A stretch of DNA of 7,033 bases from Candidatus Tharpella sp. (lineage in GTDB: Bacteria > Desulfobacterota > Anaeroferrophillalia > Anaeroferrophillales > Tharpellaceae), in contig JAGGTT010000198.1 of the NCBI GenBank assembly GCA_021163565.1, positions 1-7,033 of the forward strand, in the 5' to 3' direction. The position numbers and the translations under genes were made by a program. Below, in pieces: positions 1 to 5,993 of the stretch. The notes under the pieces are model-generated. The model saw nothing but the letters and a program-made list of their open reading frames with translations. It made no database searches and was not told the DNA's origin. Positions within the stretch are counted from its first letter, which is position 1; each line of letters opens with the position of its first letter.

Positions 1-1133
1 GCCATCTCCAACTTAAAGAGAAGATTATCAAGCTCATTTTCGCGGGTAACCACGATCTGAAATTTTTTGACTTGCGGAAATTTGGCGATAACCGCGGCCG
101 CCTGCTGGGGATGAACGAACATTCCCTTAACCTTGGTCACCTGGTCAACCCGGCCCATAATTTTGGTCAGACGGGGTGCTGTCCGCCCGCAGGCACACGT
201 GTCAATCGTAAACGCAGAGAGATCCCCGGTAGCAAAACGGATCAGGGGGTAAGCAGAATTAAACAACGTCACGACAACTTCACCGGGCTCTCCGGGTTTC
301 ATGACCTCGCGAGTACGCGGATCAAGAATTTCAATATAGGCATTGGAAGTAAAGTGCATCCCGTTACGCTCAGAACACTCATAGGCGAGGCAACCACAAT
401 CTGCGGTTCCATACCCCTGACGCAGGCGCATACCAAACATATCTTCGACTTCACTCCGCAAAGCATCGGTAAGAATTTCTGCGGCAACGTAGCCGATCTC
501 TAAAGCGAGATCTTTTCTCGGATCAAGGCCCTCAGCAATTGCCGTTTGCCCGATTTTCCGCAGAAAACTGGCCATTCCGACAAAACCGGTAACCCCCATA
601 TCCTGCATTATTTTAACCTGGGTTTCCGTATTTCCAACTCCCGTGGGAATAACGCAACAACCGATATCCAAAAGGGACTCCTCAAACATTAAACCGGCCG
701 GGGTCATCTGGTAACCAAAGGTATTGATAACCACATCATGCGGTCGAAATCCAGCGGCGTAAAACCCTTCTCCCCAGCCCCAGAACTCATTCGCCGAGCC
801 CTGCGGATCATAGATCGGCCCGGGTGACATAAAAATTCTTTTGAGCTGGTTTACGGGCACGGTCAGAAAGCCGCCAAAGGGAGGATTCTCCGCCTGCAAA
901 CGTGCGAGATCAGTTTTCGTGGTTACCGGCAGCTTCTGCAAATCAGCAGCGGCAGTGATATCGACAGGCTTCACCCCGGCGCCGTTAAAAAGATCAGCAA
1001 TCGCCGGCGCTAATTTGTAGGCCTGTTCCGCCAGACTTTTTATCTGACGGTCATGGTATATCTGCCAGGCCTCAACCGATGCCGTCTCGCGTTCCTGATG
1101 ATAATAGCCCGAGTCACGTTTACTTGCCGTCAT
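1..1133 (-). CDS. PaaK-like phenylacetate-CoA ligase family protein, C-terminus cut by window edge
   Basis: An adenylate-forming enzyme of the phenylacetate-CoA ligase family, expected in the cytoplasm to convert an aryl or other carboxylate to its CoA thioester using ATP. The open frame runs from ATG at 1133 to the window edge without a stop: 377 codons of a family usually about 430 residues. Visible family motifs are YGTAD (241-245), the RFATGD segment (299-304), CACGRT (313-318), and IMGRVDQVTKVKGMFVHP (325-342), which leads into the C-terminal lid. Cysteines 246, 248, 253, 313 and 315 include the family's conserved C-x-CGR pair and could hold a metal (inference). The odd feature is residues 103-110, where the usual SSGTTGKP phosphate-binding loop reads SPGPIYDP. 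The ATG is supported by a purine-rich RBS 8 nt upstream. It lies 63 nt after the livF-type gene, so it is probably the next gene of the same operon. The substrate is unknown; phenylacetate is only the family name. Confidence 0.88.
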   Translation of the reverse strand, partial: MTASKRDSGYYHQERETASVEAWQIYHDRQIKSLAEQAYKLAPAIADLFNGAGVKPVDITAAADLQKLPVTTKTDLARLQAENPPFGGFLTVPVNQLKRIFMSPGPIYDPQGSANEFWGWGEGFYAAGFRPHDVVINTFGYQMTPAGLMFEESLLDIGCCVIPTGVGNTETQVKIMQDMGVTGFVGMASFLRKIGQTAIAEGLDPRKDLALEIGYVAAEILTDALRSEVEDMFGMRLRQGYGTADCGCLAYECSERNGMHFTSNAYIEILDPRTREVMKPGEPGEVVVTLFNSAYPLIRFATGDLSAFTIDTCACGRTAPRLTKIMGRVDQVTKVKGMFVHPQQAAAVIAKFPQVKKFQIVVTRENELDNLLFKLEM

Positions 1134-1141
1134 GAGTACTG

Positions 1142-1149
1142 CCCCCTCT
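1142..1149 (-). promoter_or_regulatory. Ribosome binding site of the PaaK-like gene
   Basis: On the minus strand AGAGGGGG lies 8 nt before the ATG at 1133, a strong Shine-Dalgarno match at normal spacing. It fixes the start of this gene, whose frame stays open to the window edge. Confidence 0.7.
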
Positions 1150-1196
1150 TGAAATTCTTTCCTTAAAGCCGAACCTATATAAAACTTAAGCTATCC

Positions 1197-1997
1197 TTAT
1201 GATAACCAGCGTTTACGCCGCTTGTAATGTTTAACATTCTTAAAACTCTTCTTTCCGGCATCGGACTGCCCCAGATAAAATTCTTTGACATCCGGGTTAT
1301 TCCGCAAGACTTCGCACTCACCATCGAGTACAACCTTGCCGCCCTCCATGATGTAGGCATAGTCGGCAACCTGCAAAGCAAGGTTGGCATTCTGCTCAAC
1401 CAGGAGTACGGTGGTTCCTTCTTCTTTGTTGATGCGCATGACGATCTCAAAGATCTCTTTGACCAACAGGGGGGCCAGACCCAATGAAGGTTCATCAAGC
1501 ATCATTAATTTAGGTTTCGACATCAAAGCCCGGCCAATGGCCAACATCTGCTGTTCACCGCCGCTCATATAACCGGCAACCTGCTTGTAACGCTCCTTCA
1601 AGCGAGGGAAATAGCTAAAGACCGTATCCATATCCGGTTTGATATTTTGTCGATCTTTGCGGATATGAGCTCCCATAAGCAGGTTTTCGGTTACGGTCAG
1701 GTCTTTAAAGATACGCCGCCCTTCCATAACCTGAAAGATGCCGCCCTTAACAATATCCTCGGCCTCTTTCTTGTTGATAACCTCGCCCATAAATTCAATA
1801 TTACCGTCGGTGACTTCCCCTTCTTCGGTTTTAAGAAGGCCGGAGATCGCTTTCAGGGTCGTTGTTTTACCGGCACCATTGGCCCCTAAAAGGGTAACAA
1901 TCTTGCCTTCAGGTACCTCAAGAGACATTCCTTTTAAAACGAGAATGACCTCGTTGTAGATAACCTCGATATTGTTAACACTGAGCATTACACCCAT
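1197..1997 (-). CDS. livF: LivF-type ABC transporter ATP-binding protein
   Basis: One of the two ATPases of a HAAT (Liv-type) importer; it would hydrolyse ATP at the inner face of the membrane to drive the LivH/LivM-type permeases. The protein is 266 residues. Walker A GANGAGKTT is at 38-46, a Q-loop around Q89, signature SGGEQQ at 145-150, Walker B LMMLDEP at 164-170, and LVEQNAN at 199-205, where Gln replaces the switch His as is usual in LivF. The conserved EGRRIFKDLTVTENL stretch (92-106) is LivF-like. After FYLG (240-243) the protein carries about 23 extra residues rich in Lys and Arg, absent from E. coli LivF, which ends near this point. A longer GTG start at 2012 is possible, but that GTG overlaps the GGAG that serves the ATG at 1997. 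The gene follows the binding-protein gene after a 244-bp gap containing hairpins. Confidence 0.93.
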   Translation of the reverse strand: MGVMLSVNNIEVIYNEVILVLKGMSLEVPEGKIVTLLGANGAGKTTTLKAISGLLKTEEGEVTDGNIEFMGEVINKKEAEDIVKGGIFQVMEGRRIFKDLTVTENLLMGAHIRKDRQNIKPDMDTVFSYFPRLKERYKQVAGYMSGGEQQMLAIGRALMSKPKLMMLDEPSLGLAPLLVKEIFEIVMRINKEEGTTVLLVEQNANLALQVADYAYIMEGGKVVLDGECEVLRNNPDVKEFYLGQSDAGKKSFKNVKHYKRRKRWLS

Positions 1998-2006
1998 TTT
2001 GCAAAT

Positions 2007-2010
2007 CTCC
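2007..2010 (-). promoter_or_regulatory. Ribosome binding site that sets the livF-type start
   Basis: Minus-strand GGAG, followed by 9 nt and ATG at 1997. An in-frame GTG at 2012 overlaps this motif, so using the GTG would leave the GGAG inside the coding region. The ATG is therefore preferred. Confidence 0.65.
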
Positions 2011-2071
2011 ACAACCAGCGGGTTCTACTTCTGCCCGCAGTACGCAAACAGCTTTCAAACCGCCATAAACC

Positions 2072-2099
2072 GGAGGCACTGCAATTACGCAGTGCCTCC
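2072..2099. repeat. Perfect 11-bp inverted repeat (hairpin) between binding protein and LivF genes
   Basis: GGAGGCACTGC (2072-2082) and its exact reverse complement (2089-2099) flank a 6-nt loop. In the minus-strand transcript this makes a stable GC-rich hairpin about 75 nt before the livF-type start. Neither strand has a U-run after the stem, so it is not a canonical intrinsic terminator. It may slow transcription or block 3' exonucleases, helping the binding protein to be made in excess over the ATPase; that role is inference. Confidence 0.7.
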
Positions 2100-2116
2100 A
2101 TTTAATGAACTATTGA

Positions 2117-2240
2117 GATGGCACAGTAAAATATTCAGATGCGAGGCACACAAAACCTGAGGAAAGAGGCGTACACAGAGTACGCCGCAATGACGAAGGT
2201 TGCAGTGTAACGAAGCAGGTGGACATTTTAAGAAGCCATG
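2117..2240 (-). repeat. 124-bp imperfect palindromic repeat element, copy 1
   Basis: The plus strand begins GATGGC-N4-TAAAAT (2117-2132) and ends ATTTTA-N4-GCCATG (2225-2240), giving terminal inverted repeats that match at 11 of 12 fixed positions around identical 4-nt gaps. A perfect 7-bp stem GGCGTAC/GTACGCC with a 5-nt loop lies at 2168-2186, almost exactly at the centre. The arms between are partly complementary. The element begins 1 nt after the stop codon of the binding-protein gene. It encodes nothing. It shares its ends and layout with the element at 4959-5086. It is best described as a MITE-like or REP-like non-autonomous repeat; I recall similar sequences in deltaproteobacterial genomes but cannot verify this here. 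Confidence 0.72.
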
Positions 2241-2241
2241 C

Positions 2242-3426
2242 TTAACGACTTAAGAGAACTTTTTTGACCGGCACAAATTTCCCACCCTGAACCTGGTAGA
2301 TATTCAGACCCATGGAACCTTTGTGACTCTTGGCGGAAAAACTGATCGGCACGGTCAAACCACCGGTATCAAAATCAGTCATATTTTCAAGAGCAGCCTT
2401 AATCGCCGGGCCGGAAACTTCGCCTTTAACATTGCCAATCGCTTCGGCCATAACCTTCATAGCAGTGAAACCCTGGAAATAATTGACAATCTGAACTTTT
2501 CCGGGATGATATTTTTCACTGGCGGCTTTGGCTTCTTTAACGCCGGGAGCATCATCGGTCCAGAGACAGAAAGGATTCGTCCAGTAACAACCTTCAGCAG
2601 CGTCACCGGCGAGTTCCCGGATTTTGCCACTCATGGCCCAGTTCAGAGCAAAAAATTTGGTCCGCAGTTTAAGTTTTTTGGCATCTTTCAGGATCGTTGC
2701 CATAACTGAAGTCTCCTGACAAATCGCGAAATCAGGATCGGCTTTTTTCATGTTGAGCAGTTGCGGTGTAGCATCAAGAGCGCGCAGTCCGATAATCGGT
2801 TTGGCGACCAGGTCAACCCCAATCTCTTTAGCATAAGCTTCGGCGCCATCAAAATCGTAGCCCTGAAATTTTACCGTAAAGAAAGGTGAACGACCGAAAC
2901 CGGTATCATTATAGATGAAAGCAACCCGGGGGTTACGGCTTTTGTCAGTCCAGGTGTCTTTGATGAATTTCAGAGCAACCCGAGCCTGATCAGCGTAAGT
3001 AGTACCGACCATAAAGTTGTAAGGAGTGACTTTGGGGTCTGTCAGATGCTCGGAATAAGAGGCCGAAAAATAAGGAATCTTATCTTTTTTAATCAACGGA
3101 GACATAGCTTCCGTATCGCCGGTTCCCCAACCCTGGATGGCGACGACCTTTTGGGTTTTAAACCTTTTGTACGCAGCTAAAGCCTGCGGAATTTTATAGG
3201 CATAATCAACGTCCAACAGTTCAATCTTGACGCCGTTGATACCGCCATTATCATTAATACTACGAACACAATCACGAACCCCTTCAGCATACGGAGTACC
3301 GACCGAACCGGTACCGCCGGTAATGTCAAAAAGTCCACCGATCTTGATGGTTTTTGCGGCCAGAGTCGGCGCCGCAAAAAACAATACCAGGGAGATAGCT
3401 ACCAACCAGATACTTAATCTCTTCAT
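2242..3426 (-). CDS. Periplasmic substrate-binding protein of a Liv-type (HAAT) ABC transporter
   Basis: A type I periplasmic binding protein (Peripla_BP_6/LivJ-like, 394 residues) that captures the substrate and delivers it to the LivH/LivM-type channel. Residues 1-24 form a Sec signal peptide: MKR, a hydrophobic core, then a TLA-AK cleavage region. There is no lipobox Cys, so the protein should be soluble in the periplasm. The mature protein opens with the typical KTIKIGGLFDITGG strand, followed by a VGTPYAEGVRDCVRSINDNGGING segment (42-65) and YNDTGFGRS (162-170) in the second lobe. Length is normal for the family. GGAG lies 8 nt before the ATG. The gene sits between livM- and livF-type genes after a 276-bp leader, so it may have its own promoter. 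The ligand is unknown: aromatic acids or branched acids fit the neighbouring CoA ligases, but the sequence does not decide. I give no symbol because LivJ would imply a leucine-type ligand. Confidence 0.92.
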   Translation of the reverse strand: MKRLSIWLVAISLVLFFAAPTLAAKTIKIGGLFDITGGTGSVGTPYAEGVRDCVRSINDNGGINGVKIELLDVDYAYKIPQALAAYKRFKTQKVVAIQGWGTGDTEAMSPLIKKDKIPYFSASYSEHLTDPKVTPYNFMVGTTYADQARVALKFIKDTWTDKSRNPRVAFIYNDTGFGRSPFFTVKFQGYDFDGAEAYAKEIGVDLVAKPIIGLRALDATPQLLNMKKADPDFAICQETSVMATILKDAKKLKLRTKFFALNWAMSGKIRELAGDAAEGCYWTNPFCLWTDDAPGVKEAKAASEKYHPGKVQIVNYFQGFTAMKVMAEAIGNVKGEVSGPAIKAALENMTDFDTGGLTVPISFSAKSHKGSMGLNIYQVQGGKFVPVKKVLLSR

Positions 3427-3567
3427 TTTCTACTCTCCTTTTTCCTGCATAAATTTATGGTCCTCAATTAAGGGCGGAACCTTCCCGTGTACGCCTCTAG
3501 TAAAAATTGTCGTCAAATTTCAGTAAAATCAGCGGCGACTGGCAACTCTCTCTACCAAGCAGATTTG

Positions 3568-3595
3568 ATTAAATAAACACAATACAGTCTTTGAA
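3568..3595 (-). promoter_or_regulatory. Candidate sigma70-type promoter for the binding-protein gene
   Basis: Minus-strand TTCAAA (3595-3590), 16 nt, then TTTAAT (3573-3568) match the -35 and -10 consensus at 4/6 and 5/6. It lies about 140 nt before the ATG in an AT-rich stretch. The 276-bp gap and the usual excess of binding protein over permease make an internal promoter plausible, but the match is weak. Confidence 0.2.
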
Positions 3596-3702
3596 CATTT
3601 CAAGGAAAATGTCAATGATTAATATCTGCGGACGTTGCCTGCAAGCAAGCGCTCTATCAGAACATTCTCTTGTTAAAAAACAAGGGATGAACCTGTAAGA
3701 GA

Positions 3703-4755
3703 CTAATAAGAGAAGGGCCAGAGTTTCCAGTAGGCCTTGATCATCTGCCAGCGATGGGCCATACCATCGGGCTCGTAAACCAGAAAACCGATAATTATAA
3801 GGCCGAATATGCCCTCTTTGATGGCGGCGAAGATATTAACGATCATCGGAAATTCACCACTCAAGGCACCACTCATAACCCTAAGTACTTCCGGCAGCAG
3901 AACCATAAAGACAGCGCCAAAGATAGAGCCGATAATATGTCCTAAGCCGCCGATAATGATCATCGCCAGATATTCAATCGAAACCCCGATGGTAAAATGT
4001 TCCGGGGTTATGATAGTTACATAGTGAGCCCATAAAGAGCCGGCGATACCTGCCAGGAAAGAACTGAAACCGAAAGCCATCAACTTGTACTTGAAGAGGT
4101 TGACACCCATCACCTCAGCCGAAATATATTGATCACGAATCGCAATAAAAGCCCGGCCGGTTCGGGTTCTAACTATATTTTTAGAGACCATGGTAGCCAG
4201 AATTGCCATTGTCCCAATCAGATAAAAATACTTTAAATCAGTGTCAAAGATGAAGCCGAAAATTGACGGAGAGTCAACCATCTTCCCCAAAACCCCATTG
4301 GTTACGGGCTCGACATGAACCATCAGATATTCGATGATAAACTGGGCTGCCAGAGTGGCGATCGCCAGATAAAGTCCTTTCAGGCGCAGGGATGGAATCC
4401 CGAAAACCATCCCGAATATTGCCGCAATCAAACCGGCACAAGGCATAGCAACAAAAAAGGGCAGGCCTAAATCCATCACCAGATAGGCGGAAGCGTAAGC
4501 CCCGACTCCGATAAAAGCACCATGTCCCAACGATATCTGCCCGGTAAACCCGGTCAGGATATTGAGCCCCAAGGCGCCGATGATCGCAATCCCGATCATG
4601 TTACAGACATAGAGAACATAGTTATCGAGAAAATGGGGAATGATCGCAAGAAAAATCAGAAAGGCGATAAGCCAGAATTTGGAAAAGACGGTCTGAAAGA
4701 GAACCATGTCCGCTTTATAACTAGTTTTATAATCACCACAAATATTCGCGCTCAT
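3703..4755 (-). CDS. livM: LivM-type ABC transporter permease
   Basis: Integral inner-membrane permease of a HAAT importer, expected to pair with the LivH-type protein to form the channel. It has 350 residues, mostly in hydrophobic segments, with a cytoplasmic N-terminus of about 25 residues before the first helix (roughly 27-48). The family signature GLNILTGFTGQISLGHGAF is at 63-81. The cytoplasmic loop that contacts the ATPase (EAA-like) is GRAFIAIRDQYISAEVMGV at 200-218, followed by KYKLMAFGFSSFLAGIAGSL. IGGLGHIIGSIFGA at 268-281 is also typical. GAGG lies 6 nt before the ATG at 4755. A 329-bp gap separates it from the LivH-type gene, unusually long since these two are commonly adjacent; the gap is largely filled by repeat elements. 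No disrupted or missing motif was seen. Confidence 0.94.
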   Translation of the reverse strand: MSANICGDYKTSYKADMVLFQTVFSKFWLIAFLIFLAIIPHFLDNYVLYVCNMIGIAIIGALGLNILTGFTGQISLGHGAFIGVGAYASAYLVMDLGLPFFVAMPCAGLIAAIFGMVFGIPSLRLKGLYLAIATLAAQFIIEYLMVHVEPVTNGVLGKMVDSPSIFGFIFDTDLKYFYLIGTMAILATMVSKNIVRTRTGRAFIAIRDQYISAEVMGVNLFKYKLMAFGFSSFLAGIAGSLWAHYVTIITPEHFTIGVSIEYLAMIIIGGLGHIIGSIFGAVFMVLLPEVLRVMSGALSGEFPMIVNIFAAIKEGIFGLIIIGFLVYEPDGMAHRWQMIKAYWKLWPFSY

Positions 4756-5084
4756 CTAAAGCCTCAATATAATATTAACAACCGACTATAAATATTCGGC
4801 TACGTTTAAATCCCTTGTTAAGTTAAAGCGGGTAGTTTGTTATTTTGCTTCACCCTGCTTCGCACGGAGACAGAATTTAATTCTGTCCCCACATCGAGAC
4901 AATTGGAAACGATACCCGAATATTCACCCTATTCCTCAGTGGTTCATTTCATTTACTGGATGGCTAAGTAAAAATTTCGATAGACAAGATGTTTTGGTTT
5001 TCCAGGCGCGAGACCATACAAGTAGTATGTCGAGTGTCTGGAAAAACACAACAACGCAGGATATCGGAACTTTTTACAACGCCA
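4756..5084. other. 329-bp non-coding gap between the livH- and livM-type genes
   Basis: There is no credible gene here on either strand. From high to low coordinates it holds the 128-bp palindromic element (4959-5086, overlapping the livH-type stop), about 70 bp with nothing recognised, the short gacagaatt palindrome (4866-4890), and an AT-rich stretch next to the livM-type RBS. No convincing promoter was found. Confidence 0.6.
4866..4890. repeat. 25-bp palindrome with GACAGAATT arms, REP-like
   Basis: GACAGAATT (4869-4877), one T, then AATTCTGTC (4879-4887) form a perfect 9-bp inverted repeat. After one mismatch the outer GG/CC pairs extend it to 25 bp. Palindromes with this core are, from memory, widespread in Proteobacteria and often found near REP-associated tyrosine transposase (RAYT) genes; no such gene is in this window, so this would be a solo copy. 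It lies about 110 nt upstream of the livM-type start. Confidence 0.55.
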
Positions 5085-5086
5085 TC
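4959..5086 (-). repeat. 128-bp near-palindromic repeat element, copy 2
   Basis: GATGGC-N4-TAAAAA (4959-4974) is matched by TTTTTA-N4-GCCATC (5071-5086), terminal inverted repeats perfect at all 12 fixed positions. Further inside, TTTTCCAG (4998-5005) pairs with CTGGAAAA (5038-5045), and CATAC/GTATG (5015-5019 and 5025-5029) forms a hairpin with a 5-nt loop at the exact centre. TCGATA near the left end is echoed by TATCGG on the right. The whole unit could fold into one long hairpin. Its right end overlaps the livH-type stop codon: the GA of TGA is the first two bases of the element. It has the same ends and central-hairpin layout as the element at 2117-2240, but a different interior. Confidence 0.75.
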
Positions 5087-5969
5087 ATACTTTTTCGATC
5101 TCTTCCGTCCCGAAGAAGCCATAAGGCTTGACCATCAGGATAATAACCAGAACAACAAAAGGAATCACCTCTTTGGTGCCGCCGCCGATGATAGGATCGA
5201 GATAGCCTCCGGTCATCGCTTCGAGGACACCGATAAGCAGACCGCCAACAATCGCCCCGGGAATACTGTCAAGCCCACCCAGGATAACTGCCGGAAAAAC
5301 TTTCAATCCGAAAAAGCCCAAGGAGACATTAACAACATTGATATTACCGAGGAAAACCCCGCCGACACCGGCGACCAGAAAGGAGATACACCAGGCCATA
5401 GCAAAAACTTTTTTGACACTGATACCCATTGAGAGGGCGGCCTGCTGATCGTCAGCCACGGCGCGCATGGCAATCCCCGATGATGAATAACGAAAGAAGA
5501 GGGTAAACATGGCGAGAAAGAGCATGGCGAAACCGACACACCAGATATAGACCTGAGAGATCACCACCGGCCCTAAATGAATCGGTACCTGGGAGAAGAT
5601 CTGCGGGTAGACCCGGTTATTGGGCCCCCAAATAACCAGCACGACACACTTCAAAACACTGGAGAGACCGATGGTCAACATGATAATTGAGATAATCGGC
5701 TCGCCGATCATCGGCCGTAACGCCAAGCGTTCAATTATCAATCCTAAAGCCACGGTAACCACCATGGTCAGAACAAAAGCAATCCAGAATGGAATATGGA
5801 GTTGGGCCACCATTGCCAGACAGACATAGGCGCCAACCATGAGAAACTCACCCTGGGCAAAATTGATGACGCCGGTAGCCTTGTAGATCAGTACGAACCC
5901 CAAAGCAACCAGGGCATAGATACTGCCGACCACAATTCCACTCACCAACAGTTGAAGAAAAAAATCCAT
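5085..5969 (-). CDS. livH: LivH-type ABC transporter permease
   Basis: Integral inner-membrane permease of a HAAT importer, partner of the LivM-type protein. It has 294 residues, normal for LivH. It starts MDFFLQLLVSGIVVGSIYAL, the typical first helix, followed by the family signature KATGVINFAQGEFLMVGAY (30-48). The cytoplasmic ATPase-contacting loop is AMRAVADDQQAALSMGI (167-183), and GGLDSIPGAIVGG is at 221-233. Several further hydrophobic segments fill the rest. The ATG lies 24 nt after the upstream ligase's stop, so the two genes are very likely co-transcribed. AGGAG lies 12 nt before the ATG, slightly long spacing, so translation may depend partly on coupling to the ligase. The TGA stop is partly made by the palindromic element downstream (4959-5086). 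Confidence 0.94.
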   Translation of the reverse strand: MDFFLQLLVSGIVVGSIYALVALGFVLIYKATGVINFAQGEFLMVGAYVCLAMVAQLHIPFWIAFVLTMVVTVALGLIIERLALRPMIGEPIISIIMLTIGLSSVLKCVVLVIWGPNNRVYPQIFSQVPIHLGPVVISQVYIWCVGFAMLFLAMFTLFFRYSSSGIAMRAVADDQQAALSMGISVKKVFAMAWCISFLVAGVGGVFLGNINVVNVSLGFFGLKVFPAVILGGLDSIPGAIVGGLLIGVLEAMTGGYLDPIIGGGTKEVIPFVVLVIILMVKPYGFFGTEEIEKV

Positions 5970-5993
5970 TTTAGTAACTTACTCCTGAACTAT

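Noticed and set aside
72..503. Plus-strand open frame of 143 codons
   Set aside because: It lies entirely opposite the PaaK-like coding region, whose motifs are clear; the translation shows no recognisable features.
1998..2012. Longer livF-type start at GTG 2012
   Set aside because: The GTG overlaps the GGAG that is correctly spaced for ATG 1997, and the extra residues are not typical of the family.
3487..3498. 12-nt exact match (AGAGGCGTACAC on the minus strand) to the central hairpin region of the 2117-2240 element
   Set aside because: The similarity stops at 12 nt, and there is no hairpin partner and no GATGGC terminal repeat around it; it could be a remnant but cannot be told from chance.
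3541..3560. Sigma54-like site on the minus strand (TTGG...TTGCC) upstream of the binding-protein gene
   Set aside because: The GG and GC pairs are separated by 11 nt, not the required 10, and the consensus CAC after TGG is missing.
3610..3615. Perfect TTGACA -35 hexamer on the minus strand
   Set aside because: The positions 17-18 nt further on read AAAGAC or AAGACT, with no -10 match; the nearest -10-like sequence is 23 nt away.
3666..3687. Hairpin CTTGTT-AAAA-AACAAG just after the livM-type stop
   Set aside because: The stem is only 6 bp of mostly AT pairs plus wobble extension, and no U-run follows on the transcribed strand, so a terminator call is not supported.
4989..5432. Plus-strand open frame of 147 codons
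   Set aside because: It spans the palindromic element and runs antisense to the livH-type gene, with a low-complexity polar translation and no RBS.
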